DNA of 42,441 nucleotides from Oscillatoriaceae cyanobacterium Prado104 (GCA_025454405.1 JALOON010000066.1:1-42441), one strand, 5' to 3'; shown: positions 33,502-42,193, numbered from the stretch's first letter. Notes: generated by a model from the letters alone, not told the origin. Numbers and translations are program-made.

Positions 33502-34245
33502 ATGAAAAACTTAAATCTCCCAACCCTAAAATTAGATAACAACCCGGACAGCCATTTTGAATCACCTTTCATCGAAAAAAATGGCTTGCTAGAGTTCAAC
33601 CCAGAATTGATTAAACCCGAATTTTTAACCAACTGGACATTTGAGACAAAGCTGTACGGAGAAATCGTATCTGTAGACCACTTTGTCATCACATTTCCCG
33701 ATCGCGATGCCCTCGAAAACTACGCCGAATCTTGTCGTCCTTTCGGTGCTAAAACAATCGAAGGACCAGACTTATTCCCGATTAACTTTTGTGTGGAGAA
33801 CGTCAACGTTCCCTCAGATTTGTGGCTGCATTTAATGACCTTATTGATGCCCGCAGGCGGCCTAGTAGTGTTAGATGCCCCCCACGCTGTAGGCGACCAA
33901 ACACACCGCTTCCAGCAAGCAAGGGGATTAACAGCAGTTCACCACGTTGCGCTGCGAGTGGAAAACGTGCAGGAGGCTGCTAAAATATGGCAAACTAAAA
34001 ACTTTAAACCGCTATCAAAGCGTCCTCTAGATGCTGGAACTCTCACCCAATGGTTTTTAGAAAATCCTGCGGGGCAAATTATCGAATTAATCGAGCGGCA
34101 CCCCGGAAACAACGCCACTTTTGACTGCAAAAACATCGCAGGCTTGCGCCTCAGCGAAGATGAAGGAAGAAGGGAGAAGGAAGAAGGAAGAAGGAAGAAG
34201 GAAGAAGGAAGAAGGAAGCAAGTGCTAAATTGTCCCTTGAAATAG
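33502..34245 (+). CDS. VOC (glyoxalase/dioxygenase superfamily) protein
   Basis: A 247-residue protein with two VOC-like modules. The first contains YGEIVSVDHFVITFPDRDAL; the second contains GLTAVHHVALRVENVQEAAKIW and ends PAGQIIELIERHPGN. The His and Glu residues in VDH, VHH and IELIE are plausible metal ligands, so a metal-dependent lyase, isomerase or dioxygenase activity is possible, but no substrate can be named. The ATG at 33502 was chosen over a TTG further upstream. The last 25-30 residues (EGRREKEEGRRKKEEGRRK and a short end) are encoded by a GAAGGAA heptad array and are not part of the domain. The class II aldolase gene follows 230 bp downstream. Confidence 0.82.
   Translation: MKNLNLPTLKLDNNPDSHFESPFIEKNGLLEFNPELIKPEFLTNWTFETKLYGEIVSVDHFVITFPDRDALENYAESCRPFGAKTIEGPDLFPINFCVENVNVPSDLWLHLMTLLMPAGGLVVLDAPHAVGDQTHRFQQARGLTAVHHVALRVENVQEAAKIWQTKNFKPLSKRPLDAGTLTQWFLENPAGQIIELIERHPGNNATFDCKNIAGLRLSEDEGRREKEEGRRKKEEGRRKQVLNCPLK
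34157..34224. repeat. GAAGGAA heptad array forming the VOC protein tail
   Basis: About nine GAAGGAA/GAAGAAG units run through the last codons of the VOC gene and encode the basic-acidic EEGRRK tail. The stop follows at 34243-34245. Confidence 0.85.
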
Positions 34246-34475
34246 TAGTAAGGTGCGCAGTCCGCACGCTACTATAGCAGTCCTAAATCATTTGTAAAGT
34301 TTTTACCCCACCCCAACCCTCCTCTTACTAAGGGCGAGGTAGTAAGAAATTTACAAATTATTTACGATCTCTATAACTACTAAGTTTGCGAGCGAGAACG
34401 CTCTGGCTCATCACCTTTTGCAAGCGGAAAGGCTCGCACTATCAACTGTCAACTATCAACTGTCAACTAAAAATT

Positions 34476-35249
34476 ATGGTCGCCATCAGAGTCCCCAAAG
34501 TCACATTTCAACCTCCCAAATTCGACTCGTTTGCAGCAGAAAGACTGCACCGAAAACAGCGTTTGACCGCTGCATTTCGATTGTTTGCCCGCTTCGGATT
34601 TAGCGAAGGAATTGCCGGACACATCACCGTCCGCGACCCCGAACACCTCGACCATTTCTGGGTCAATTCCTTTGGAATGCACTTTAGTTTAATTCGAGTC
34701 AGCGACCTAATTTTAGTCAACCACAAAGGCGAAGTTGTTGAAGGAAACAAACCCGTAAACGAAGCAGCATTTGCCATTCATTCCCAAGTGCATGCCGCCC
34801 GCCCCGACGCAATCGCAGCAGCCCACGCCCATTCTCCTTACGGCAAAAGTTGGTCGAGTCTCGGTCGCCTGCTAGATCCGCTGACTCAAGATGCTTGTTC
34901 TTTTTACGAAGATCATGCCTTATTTGATGATTATACCGGCGTAGTTTTGGAAATCGAAGAAGCAAAACGAATTGCTAAAAGTTTAGGCAATAAAAAGGCT
35001 GTTATTTTACAAAATCACGGACTTTTAACAGTAGGTCACACAGTAGATGAAGCAGCTTGGTGGTTTATTGCTATGGAACGCTGCTGTCAAGCGCAATTGA
35101 TGGCAGAAGCAGCGGGAAAACCGATTCCTATCAAACCCGAATTCGCGCGTTTAACGGCGCAGCAAGTAGGTTCCCATCACATGGGATGGTTTAGCTTTCA
35201 ACCGCTTTACGATACAGTTGTGCGCCGGGAACCAGACTTTTTAGATTGA
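34476..35249 (+). CDS. Class II aldolase/adducin family protein
   Basis: A 257-residue cytosolic protein of the zinc-dependent class II aldolase/adducin fold (fuculose- or ribulose-phosphate aldolase/epimerase-like). Conserved parts: FGFSEGIAGHITVRDPEH at 40-57, DLILVNHKGEVVEG, the metal site AAAHAHSPYG with His117 and His119, and LQNHGLLTVGHTVDEAAWWF with His181. The N-terminal part has a typical AFRLFARFG helix. The ATG at 34476 was chosen because upstream residues translate a TCAACTGTCAACTA repeat. It is probably expressed alone or with the VOC gene. The substrate cannot be inferred. Confidence 0.9.
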   Translation: MVAIRVPKVTFQPPKFDSFAAERLHRKQRLTAAFRLFARFGFSEGIAGHITVRDPEHLDHFWVNSFGMHFSLIRVSDLILVNHKGEVVEGNKPVNEAAFAIHSQVHAARPDAIAAAHAHSPYGKSWSSLGRLLDPLTQDACSFYEDHALFDDYTGVVLEIEEAKRIAKSLGNKKAVILQNHGLLTVGHTVDEAAWWFIAMERCCQAQLMAEAAGKPIPIKPEFARLTAQQVGSHHMGWFSFQPLYDTVVRREPDFLD

Positions 35250-35309
35250 GACATTAGACATCTGCTAAAAAGAAATTGAACCCTGTTTGTTCGATCGTCG
35301 ATCGAACAG

Positions 35310-35381
35310 TTTTCATGCGCTACCATCATATTTTATGCGCTACAATACATAAAACTAGGTTTATACGCTATAGCACATAAA
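35310..35381 (+). promoter_or_regulatory. Operator region of the HipBA-type pair
   Basis: Four related elements lie in 72 bases upstream of the antitoxin. TTTCATGCGCTAC (35311) and TTTTATGCGCTAC (35331) are direct repeats; the second pairs with CATAAAA at 35348-35354. TTTATACGCTA (35360-35370) pairs with TAGCACATAAA (35371-35381) as a 22-bp near-palindrome. Such spaced palindromes suit an autorepressing Xre-type antitoxin. A TACAAT at 35341-35346 could be the -10 box, which the operator would cover. Confidence 0.65.
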
Positions 35382-35393
35382 AATGGGGGCAAT

Positions 35394-35636
35394 ATGGTAG
35401 TGACCACCGCGAATCAATTAGCCGTTACCGTTCGAGAGCACCGCAAAATCGAAAGGCTCAGTCAGGCAGAAGTTGCCGATCGCGTAGGATTGCGCCAGGA
35501 AACCATTTCCGCTTTTGAGAATCAACCCGATCGCACGAAGCTGGACACGCTATTCCGCATTCTGTCTGCCCTGAACTTAGAAATTCATGTTGTGCCTAGA
35601 GGCACTAAATCCTCAAGCTGGAATCGAGAATGGTAA
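35394..35636 (+). CDS. HipB-type HTH antitoxin
   Basis: An 80-residue Xre-family DNA-binding protein. The helix-turn-helix is AVTVREHRKIERLSQAEVADRVGLRQETISAFEN, with SQAEVA and ETISAFE as the two helices (residues about 10-43). A dimerisation strand follows: TLFRILSALNLEIHVVPRG. This matches HipB antitoxins. The ATG follows GGGGGC by five bases. The 3' end overlaps the toxin gene by seven bases. It should repress its own promoter through the palindromes just upstream and hold HipA inactive (known for the family, inferred here). Confidence 0.9.
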   Translation: MVVTTANQLAVTVREHRKIERLSQAEVADRVGLRQETISAFENQPDRTKLDTLFRILSALNLEIHVVPRGTKSSSWNREW

Positions 35637-36958
35637 CTGCAAAGCCTGTCGATCGCCTCAATGTTCTGTTGAATGGCATTTGCGTCGGACAACTGACGAA
35701 GTTACCGACAGGCGCGATCGCCTTTCAATACGATCTTCAATGGCTCGCTGCACCGGGGACACGCCCGCTATCTCTCTCGCTGCCGCTGCGCCAAGAGGCG
35801 TATCAAGGCGATCGAGTTTATAATTTTTTCGACAACTTACTTCCAGATAGCGATCGCACCCGCGCTAAAATTCAGGCTCGCTTTCAAATTAAGAGCAGCC
35901 AACCCTTCGATCTGCTGGCTGCGATCGGAGCAGACTGTGTAGGAGCAATTCAGCTTTGTCCGGCAGATTCTATCCCCAAACCGACAGACATTATTCAGGC
36001 TAAACCTCTTGCAACCGATGAAATTGCAGACATATTAAGTGGGGATAGCGATGCACCATTAGGTATGGCGCGATCGACCGATGAGTTTCGCATTTCCATC
36101 GCAGGTGCCCAAGAAAAAACAGCTCTCCTTTGGTATCGAGAGCGGTGGTGTTTGCCTTTAGGCACTACCCCAACTAGCCATATTTTCAAACTACCGATCG
36201 GTTTTTTATCCAACAACAATATCGATTTGAGTGAAAGTTGCGAAAATGAATGGCTCTGTTTAGAAATCGCGAAAGCCTTTGGATTGCCAGCCGCTCGCGC
36301 TGAAATTCAATTGTTCAATGATGTTAAAGCCTTAGTAGTCGAAAGATTCGATCGGCGTTGGTCAAAGGACGGACAGCGGCTGCTCCGTTTGCCTCAAGAA
36401 GATCTGTGTCAAGCATTAGGGCGATCTCCTAGTTTAAAGTATCAATCCGATGGTGGTCCTGGAATTGTAGAGATTATGCAAATTCTACTCGGTTCTGCCG
36501 ATACCAATGGCGATCGAGAACGCTTTTTCCGAACGCAAATTTTGTTTTGGCTGTTAGCTGCAACCGACGGACATGGCAAGAATTTTAGCATTTACCTAGA
36601 AGCAGAAAACCGCTATCGCCTCACCCCTTTATACGACATTATTTCGGTTTACCCACTGATGCAAACGAATGCTGTACCGAAGCAAAAAGCAAAGATGGCA
36701 ATGGCAGTCCGAGGTAAGAAAAACTATTACTATTGGGATAGCATTCAAGCCAGACATTTCATCTCAACGGCAAAACTAATCAACTTTTCAGAAACTCAAG
36801 CCGAGCATATTTTGAGGGAAATGTTGGAACAAGTCGATGCTGCCGTCGCACGAGTTGCTGCCGCTTTGCCGCAGGATTTTCCAACACATATCAGCAATCC
36901 TATTTTTGAAGGTATGACTGCTTTAGCTCGATCGCAACTGCGATCGAAACTAGCTTGA
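35630..36958 (+). CDS. HipA-type serine/threonine kinase toxin
   Basis: A 442-residue full-length HipA homologue. The N-terminal subdomain (LNVLLNGICVGQLTKL ... RVYNFFDNLLPDSDRTR) is followed by the kinase core: FRISIAGAQEKTALL, the HIFKLP strand, ENEWLCLEIAKAFGLPAARAEI, VVERFDRRW and QEDLCQALG. The catalytic segment is AATDGHGKNFSIYL, with the Asp-x-His-x-Lys-Asn arrangement, and the metal site is PLYDIIS. No key residue is missing. HipA toxins phosphorylate tRNA synthetases such as GltX and stop growth; the target here is unknown. The start ATG overlaps the antitoxin end by seven bases, so translation is coupled. Confidence 0.93.
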   Translation: MVTAKPVDRLNVLLNGICVGQLTKLPTGAIAFQYDLQWLAAPGTRPLSLSLPLRQEAYQGDRVYNFFDNLLPDSDRTRAKIQARFQIKSSQPFDLLAAIGADCVGAIQLCPADSIPKPTDIIQAKPLATDEIADILSGDSDAPLGMARSTDEFRISIAGAQEKTALLWYRERWCLPLGTTPTSHIFKLPIGFLSNNNIDLSESCENEWLCLEIAKAFGLPAARAEIQLFNDVKALVVERFDRRWSKDGQRLLRLPQEDLCQALGRSPSLKYQSDGGPGIVEIMQILLGSADTNGDRERFFRTQILFWLLAATDGHGKNFSIYLEAENRYRLTPLYDIISVYPLMQTNAVPKQKAKMAMAVRGKKNYYYWDSIQARHFISTAKLINFSETQAEHILREMLEQVDAAVARVAAALPQDFPTHISNPIFEGMTALARSQLRSKLA

Positions 36959-37008
36959 TGACTTGGAAAACAGCACCCGGTTGCCGGCTTCAACCACTGT
37001 CAATAATT

Positions 37009-37036
37009 AACCCCTAGATTTAATTATTTAGGGGTT
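37009..37036 (+). terminator. Hairpin after the HipA gene
   Basis: AACCCCTA and TAGGGGTT form an 8-bp stem around a 12-base AT-rich loop, 50 bases after the HipA stop. The following TGTTATAG is only weakly T-rich, so this is a likely but unproven terminator. Confidence 0.5.
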
Positions 37037-37354
37037 GTTATAGCTAGTATAAATGAGTCGTAAAGTTTTTACCCCACCCCAACCCTCCCCGAACTTCGGG
37101 GAGGGAGCAAGAAAGACCTTGTAAAAATGATTTAGACTTGCTATATATTATTTATATTACGATCGACTATTATTACTATAACGGCTCAAGATTGCTAAAG
37201 CTATTAGCAAACTGCACCTATGTTTGAAGATCTAGTGTTTGAAGATCTAGTGTTTGAAGATCTAGTGTTTGAAGATGCTGTAGAACGAGAAATTTCTCTC
37301 CTTTTTCTCTGCTCTCTCTGCGTTCTCTGCGGTTAAATCGTTGTGATGCAACCA
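37037..37354. other. Gap with a 15-bp tandem repeat
   Basis: This gap separates convergent genes. It contains a CCCCACCCCAACCCTCC block (37073), also found near 34305, an AT-rich stretch and 3.7 copies of a 15-bp unit TGTTTGAAGATCTAG at 37221-37276. A CTCTGCG array remnant follows at 37300-37332. The repeat is open in frame (FEDLV pentapeptides), but no gene is called. Confidence 0.6.
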
Positions 37355-38101
37355 TTATAACATTCCTTCCATTTCTAAGTCTTCAATTATCTGCAAACCT
37401 CGCGGGTCGCCGACTAGCAACAGCGAAGATTTTGCATCTTCGCGCACGCCCAGATCTTCATCTTCTTCTAATGCTTCGATTAAGCCATCGATCGCCCCGG
37501 AATAAACGATATTGTTTGGCAATTCGCGGCACAATTGCCCGATCGCCCAAGCAGAGTTACTCCGCACTGCAGACACAGCATCTTTTCGCAGCGCTTCAAT
37601 CAGCGGCGGCACCGCACCAATTACCACATCGTAACTAACTTTTGCCATTTGACCAAGGGAACTTGCCGCCCACAAACGTACCGCCGAAATATCAGTTTTT
37701 AAAGCATCAATTAAAGGTGCTAAAGCGCGGCGATCGCGACAATTTCCCAGGGCCCAAACTACTCCTTTGCGAACGTAACCGTTCCAGTCGCGGTTGAGTT
37801 GTTGGATCAGCGGTTCCACAGCGTCGGGACTCGGATTTCGCCCCAAAGCATAGGCCGCGCTTACCCGCACCAACGGGCAGCCATCTTTTAACAAATTAAT
37901 TAAATGCGGAATCGCGCGATCGTCCTGCAATTCGCAAAAAGCCCGCGCCGCAATCATCCGCTGTTGGGGTTCGGGAGATGCAAGCATTGGCAGCATTTCC
38001 TCTGGATCTGGCAGCGGGGGTTCGGACTCGTCATATCGATCCAACGGGCTTTCCAGTTCAGCGTCTGCGTCAATAGTGTTGGGGTAGTCGTTATCGTTCA
38101 T
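37355..38101 (-). CDS. HEAT-repeat protein, 248 aa
   Basis: A soluble, all-helical repeat protein. After an acidic, Pro-rich N-terminus (1-40), five to six HEAT-type units of about 31 residues follow. They carry the typical pattern DDRAIPHLINLLKDGCPLVRVSAAYALGR, DAVEPLIQQLN, DRRALAPLIDALKT, AVPPLIEALRKD and AIDGLIEALEEDEDLGVREDAKSSLLLVG (each quoted in part). Such proteins act as scaffolds; some cyanobacterial relatives are phycobilin lyase subunits (CpcE/NblB type), but nothing here indicates that role. It starts at the ATG after a T-rich leader; no strong ribosome-binding site. Confidence 0.88.
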   Translation of the reverse strand: MNDNDYPNTIDADAELESPLDRYDESEPPLPDPEEMLPMLASPEPQQRMIAARAFCELQDDRAIPHLINLLKDGCPLVRVSAAYALGRNPSPDAVEPLIQQLNRDWNGYVRKGVVWALGNCRDRRALAPLIDALKTDISAVRLWAASSLGQMAKVSYDVVIGAVPPLIEALRKDAVSAVRSNSAWAIGQLCRELPNNIVYSGAIDGLIEALEEDEDLGVREDAKSSLLLVGDPRGLQIIEDLEMEGML

Positions 38102-38137
38102 AAAAAAAACTGTACCGCACTCAGGCTACTCAGACAA

Positions 38138-38302
38138 TTTTAGATTTTAGATTTTAGATTTTAGATTTTAGATTGGGAATTGGACACAGCGTAGCCCAGG
38201 GATTGGGTATTGGACGAAGCGTAGCCCAGGGATTGGGTATTAGGAGATTTCTTCCTTCTTCCTTCTTCCTTCTTCCTTCTTCCTTCTTCCTTCTTCCTTC
38301 TA
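38138..38302. repeat. Cluster of short tandem repeats between HEAT and GNAT genes
   Basis: Three arrays follow one another. The first is TTTTAGA heptads (38138-38174). The second is a 30-bp unit containing GCGTAGCCCAGGGATTGGG, present twice (about 38178-38237). The third is a CTTCTTC heptad array (38248-38301) that ends just before the GNAT stop codon. Confidence 0.85.
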
Positions 38303-38303
38303 G

Positions 38304-38855
38304 TTAAAGCGGTTTGAGCATCCAGAGCGAATGATTTTGATAGCCTAATTTTTGATAGAGATTCAGCGCGGGTTGATTGCTCAGAAATACTTGCAAGCCG
38401 ATTTGCCGATCGCCCCTAGTTCTCGCCCAATTTTCAGCATGAATAACTAAAGCTGCACCGATTCCCAAACGTCGGTGTTCCGGTGCTACGTAGAGCAGAA
38501 AAATGTGAGCGTGGCGTTCTCCAGTGGCTTGGTCGATCGCATTTCCCAACCACAAACACCCCACCACAGATTTGAGATTTTGCTTGACAGATTGGGGGTA
38601 CAAATAAGCAGGCGGGGCGTCGGGCAAAATTTCTTCCCTCTCGGGGTCGTTTTTCAGGCACTTTACCCACCAAAGCGGCGTCCGATCGGAAAAATACTGC
38701 TCGACTGTTTGAGCCAAATGCCCCAATTCTTGCTCGGGGTAAAGTTCTCGATAAGTCCGGTGCATGAACTCGATCAGCTTGGCCCGATCGAGTCCCGAGC
38801 CCGAGTTCAGCCCGTAGCCCGGTATTAACTCAGCGAACATTGCGCTCAAATTCAT
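38304..38855 (-). CDS. GNAT family N-acetyltransferase
   Basis: A 183-residue acetyl-CoA-dependent acetyltransferase. The acetyl-CoA-binding motif A is HAHIFLLYVAPEHRRLGIGAAL, with the R-x-x-G-x-G/A loop RRLGIGA. Motif B is clear in the C-terminal VFLSNQPALNLYQKLGYQ. The N-terminal part (SAMFAELIPGYG, then EFMHRTYRELYPEQELGHL) is substrate-facing and variable. Substrate unknown; candidates are amines or protein N-termini. The start codon lies inside the end of the preceding gene (26-bp overlap), so the two are co-transcribed and probably translationally coupled. A later ATG at 38843 is possible. Confidence 0.9.
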   Translation of the reverse strand: MNLSAMFAELIPGYGLNSGSGLDRAKLIEFMHRTYRELYPEQELGHLAQTVEQYFSDRTPLWWVKCLKNDPEREEILPDAPPAYLYPQSVKQNLKSVVGCLWLGNAIDQATGERHAHIFLLYVAPEHRRLGIGAALVIHAENWARTRGDRQIGLQVFLSNQPALNLYQKLGYQNHSLWMLKPL

Positions 38856-39051
38856 AATTTAGCTCAAAATAATTCGCTGCCAGGAACATCGGAGCGATCG
38901 CAGCAGCTTGTTTTTGCCCGATTGGTTCCTCGATCGGTGCCGGGGCTGCCATGTCAGCGGGCAAAAAGATGCGAGCGCTGACTGCTACCAGCGCCACCAA
39001 AAATATTAATAGCGCTATAAATGGAGCAATGTATTGACGAATGATAGTCAT
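38830..39051 (-). CDS. Small single-pass membrane protein, 73 aa
   Basis: I do not recognise a family. The N-terminus has a basic start (MTIIRQYIAPF) followed by a clear transmembrane helix at about 10-30 (IALLIFLVALVAVSARIFL). A Pro/Ala-rich, then charged region follows (APAPIEEPIG, YFELNYEFERNVR). It would place its tail on the far side of the membrane or act as an anchored partner. It overlaps the GNAT gene by 26 bases and is likely its operon partner. The ATG follows a weak ribosome-binding site. Confidence 0.7.
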   Translation of the reverse strand: MTIIRQYIAPFIALLIFLVALVAVSARIFLPADMAAPAPIEEPIGQKQAAAIAPMFLAANYFELNYEFERNVR

Positions 39052-39187
39052 AACAGCAATAATTTTGAATGTCTCGTTGGCAATTTTAAGTATACCATAG
39101 AAATCTTGTCATTTGGCGCGAGTGACATTATACAGTTAGCCCGATCGCGACTCTCGAAAATATCAGCAAGTACCAAATATAATAATT

Positions 39188-40558
39188 ATGACTGCCTCCC
39201 CTGCCGTTTATGAAACTTTAGCAAAGTCAATTGTTTATTCGATCGAGAAATCCGAGGCGGAAAGTACCGTTTCGCGCTTTCTGGGTACTAGCGGCTACTA
39301 TGTCGATCGCCTATTTCGAGACTCGGAAACCGGATTCTATGCCGTCGGTTTCGGCTCTACCAACCCGCAAAACCCGCCAGTTCTTGTATTTCGCGGTACG
39401 GATTTTGTCGGGGGCGATGCGATATTTTCTGACGGTGGCGAAATCGGTTTTCCCGAATTTCAACTCAACAGGGATTTGCTGAGAGACTGGCTGACACAAA
39501 TCACTCAAAATCCAGCTAAAAACCCCAACGGGTTATTGCCAGATCTCGTCGGTCACAGTTGGGGTGGCTCGGTAGCTCAAATTGCAGCCAGCGAATTTAT
39601 CGCGATTAGCGGCAATGTATATACTTTCAACTCTCCCGGAGTGTCGGCAAGTACCGTCAATACTTTCAGGAGAAATATCAGCCGCGCCCCTGGCAAAAGG
39701 ATCGAACACTACATTGTCGGCGGTGATTTTGTCAGCTTGTTTGGCGGAGCTTTTCTGCCGGGAAGGATGTTTTTGCAAACATTTACCGACCCGAATATTA
39801 ATCCGCTAACTACCTTGGCAAAGCACCGAACGCAAAACTTATTAAGTTCGCCGCCGCCGGGTTTTTTCCAGAGGCAAATTTCAACAGAACAATTTAGCAG
39901 TCCCGAGTTTGCTTTCAACAACAACGACTCGGACTTTAACGAGTTTATCGCTGCGATGACTGTTGCTCTGCCGGATTTGTCTATACCGCTTAGGACGAGA
40001 GGTGGTGCAGAGAGTTTGAGAGTTGCCTCAGACTTCTCTTTTCTGGAATTAATCAGGGAAATACAATTTAGTTTAGCTCCCTTGCAGCCGAACTATTTAG
40101 TAGGGGACGATCGGGATAATGCAACTACCGGCGGTCCGGGAGATGATACGGTAATTGGCAATAACGGTAGCGATACTCTGAGGGGAAATCGAGACAATGA
40201 CAGCATTACGGGAGGTGGCGGTAACGACTTTTTGTACGGTGGTAGGGGTAACGATTACTTGGAGGGGGGTGATGGAGACGATTTAGTTTCTGGCGAGTTT
40301 GGTAACGATTTTTTAATCGGCGGTGCGGGGCGCGATCGCTTTGTTTTAGAATCTGGCGGCGGAGCTGATACGATCGCGGATTTTAACAATTCTCAGGATG
40401 TAATTGGACTTTCACGAGGTCTAACTTTCGCTCAGATTAGAATTACTCAAGGTGCTGACGGAGCGTTAATTAGCATTCCGGTAACTGGTGAAATTCTTGC
40501 TAATGTTGCTGGCGTGTCAGCTAGCAGCCTTTCTCGCCCGAATTTCGTGCAAATTTAG
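39188..40558 (+). CDS. RTX lipase (alpha/beta hydrolase) 1
   Basis: A predicted extracellular lipase or esterase exported by type I secretion. The N-terminal hydrolase domain (1-270) carries the nucleophile elbow GHSWGG with Ser124. Likely triad partners are Asp180 (IVGGDF) and His213 (AKHRT). The oxyanion segment PVLVFRGTD at 64-72 is typical of class 3-like lipases. The C-terminal third has nonapeptide RTX repeats (GGPGDDTVIG, GGGGNDFLYGGRGNDYLEG) forming a calcium beta roll, then the FxxxxD tail ADFNNSQDVIGLSRGL. No Sec signal, as expected. The N-terminus ASPAVYETLAKS is shared with the next gene. Confidence 0.9.
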   Translation: MTASPAVYETLAKSIVYSIEKSEAESTVSRFLGTSGYYVDRLFRDSETGFYAVGFGSTNPQNPPVLVFRGTDFVGGDAIFSDGGEIGFPEFQLNRDLLRDWLTQITQNPAKNPNGLLPDLVGHSWGGSVAQIAASEFIAISGNVYTFNSPGVSASTVNTFRRNISRAPGKRIEHYIVGGDFVSLFGGAFLPGRMFLQTFTDPNINPLTTLAKHRTQNLLSSPPPGFFQRQISTEQFSSPEFAFNNNDSDFNEFIAAMTVALPDLSIPLRTRGGAESLRVASDFSFLELIREIQFSLAPLQPNYLVGDDRDNATTGGPGDDTVIGNNGSDTLRGNRDNDSITGGGGNDFLYGGRGNDYLEGGDGDDLVSGEFGNDFLIGGAGRDRFVLESGGGADTIADFNNSQDVIGLSRGLTFAQIRITQGADGALISIPVTGEILANVAGVSASSLSRPNFVQI

Positions 40559-40834
40559 GGGGATTTAGATTAGGCGTGGAAATGACATTTCTGCTGGATT
40601 TTAGTCGATTAAGGATTTTCGTAAAAAAATACTTTCTGACCGAATCGTGCGTAAGTTCTGTAGTTGCTAAACCGACGATTTTTTTAAATCGAATCGGTTT
40701 ATTTGCGCGAACTAGATTTCGCCAAAAAAGTTACTAAATGTTACAGCTTTTTGTCCGGAGATGCAAATCCATTGAGGTATAATTTATGGCTATAATTCAA
40801 TTATAAATTTCATCTCTAACGGCAGGCAAAAACA
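40559..40834. other. Gap between the two RTX lipases
   Basis: 276 bp without a gene. It contains two TATAAT hexamers, at 40778-40783 and 40791-40796. The first could be a -10 box for the second lipase, but the only -35 candidate (TTGTCC, 40751) is 21 bases upstream. No terminator hairpin is evident. Confidence 0.35.
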
Positions 40835-42193
40835 ATGGCAGCATCCCCCGCAGTTTACGAAACTATAGCCAAGCGATTAGCTTACATAGATGACAACCCC
40901 CAATTCCAAACAGTTGTTCAAGGCGGTTTGCTGGCAGCCGGCTACAGAATCGATCGCACTTTCGACGATCCGACAACAGGATTTCACGCGATCGGGTTAA
41001 TTTCTACCACTCCAGATAAACCCCCCGTTTTAGTATTTCGGGGGGCGGATACGGCGATCGACGATGTTGCTGCAGGTGACAGGCGAGGGATCGGTTTCAA
41101 TCAATTTGAAGCCAACAAACAAGCTTTAGGAAATTGGCTGACACAAATCGGTCAAGATACAACAAAAAACCCCCGCCGCTTGCCGCCCGACCTTCTCGGA
41201 CACAGTTTGGGCGGCGCTTTAACGCAGCTAGCAGCAACTGAATTCACCAGCGCGATCGGAGATATTGTCACTTTCAACTCTCCCGGAATTGCTGGGACTT
41301 CAGTCAATACTTTTATCCAGAAAGGCGGCTCGAATAAAAATGTAACTCACTACATTGTCAGTGGCGACTTTATTAGTTTGGGAGGGGAAGCTTTTCTACC
41401 GGGAAGAGCGATTTTGCAAACATTTGTTGACCCGATTATCAACCCGCTGTTAGTCTTAGACAAGCACACGCAAACAGGCTTATTAACAACTCCGCCTCCC
41501 GGCTTGACTCAGACAGAAATTTCTGTAAGCCAATTGAGCAATCCTGCCTTTACTTTTACAGATTCTGATTATTTGGAACTGTTAGCTGGCTTAGATTTTG
41601 CACTGCCGCAATTAGCGGATGCATTGGAATCTCGCGGCACATTAGAGCAGTTGAGAACCGCTCCGGGAAGCTCATTTTTCGGCAGCATTATTGCCATGCA
41701 AACCGCTCTCGATCCATCTAGACCGAACAATTTAGTGGGAGACAATGCCAACAATACAGGATCGGGTTTTGCAGGCGACGATATTATAGTTGGCAATGGG
41801 GGCAACGACACTCTTACCGGCAATAAGAACAATGATATTATCAGCGGTGGTGCGGGCAACGACCAGTTGTTTGGAGGCAAGGGAGATGATAATTTGAACG
41901 GTGGAGATGGGGACGATACGCTAGTTGGCGGAGTCGGTGCGGATCTGATAATTAGCGGTGCCGGACGCGATGTATTGGTGTTAGGAAATGGCGCGGGTAC
42001 GGATACGCTGGTAGACTTTCAAAAGGGTCAAGATGTTATCGGTTTGACGAGAGGTTTGAGCTTCAACCAACTGAGTATTAATCAAGGAGAGGTGGCAACG
42101 ACGATCGAAGTTACCAGTACGGGTGAAGTTCTGGCCAGCATTCCCGGAATTCCCAGGAGTCCGCTAACAGCTAGCGATTTTATTTCGATTTAG
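40835..42193 (+). CDS. RTX lipase (alpha/beta hydrolase) 2
   Basis: A paralogue of the preceding gene with the same plan and 452 residues. The hydrolase domain has PVLVFRGAD, the elbow GHSLGG with Ser124, and probable partners Asp178 (IVSGDF) and His211 (LDKHT). RTX nonapeptides (GNGGNDTLTGN, GGAGNDQLFGGKGDDNLNGGDG, quoted in part) and the tail LVDFQKGQDVIGLTRGL follow. Both copies keep the catalytic triad and RTX block. They differ most in surface loops of the hydrolase (residues 15-40 and 75-90) and in the loop before the RTX region, so substrate tuning after duplication is possible. Confidence 0.9.
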   Translation: MAASPAVYETIAKRLAYIDDNPQFQTVVQGGLLAAGYRIDRTFDDPTTGFHAIGLISTTPDKPPVLVFRGADTAIDDVAAGDRRGIGFNQFEANKQALGNWLTQIGQDTTKNPRRLPPDLLGHSLGGALTQLAATEFTSAIGDIVTFNSPGIAGTSVNTFIQKGGSNKNVTHYIVSGDFISLGGEAFLPGRAILQTFVDPIINPLLVLDKHTQTGLLTTPPPGLTQTEISVSQLSNPAFTFTDSDYLELLAGLDFALPQLADALESRGTLEQLRTAPGSSFFGSIIAMQTALDPSRPNNLVGDNANNTGSGFAGDDIIVGNGGNDTLTGNKNNDIISGGAGNDQLFGGKGDDNLNGGDGDDTLVGGVGADLIISGAGRDVLVLGNGAGTDTLVDFQKGQDVIGLTRGLSFNQLSINQGEVATTIEVTSTGEVLASIPGIPRSPLTASDFISI

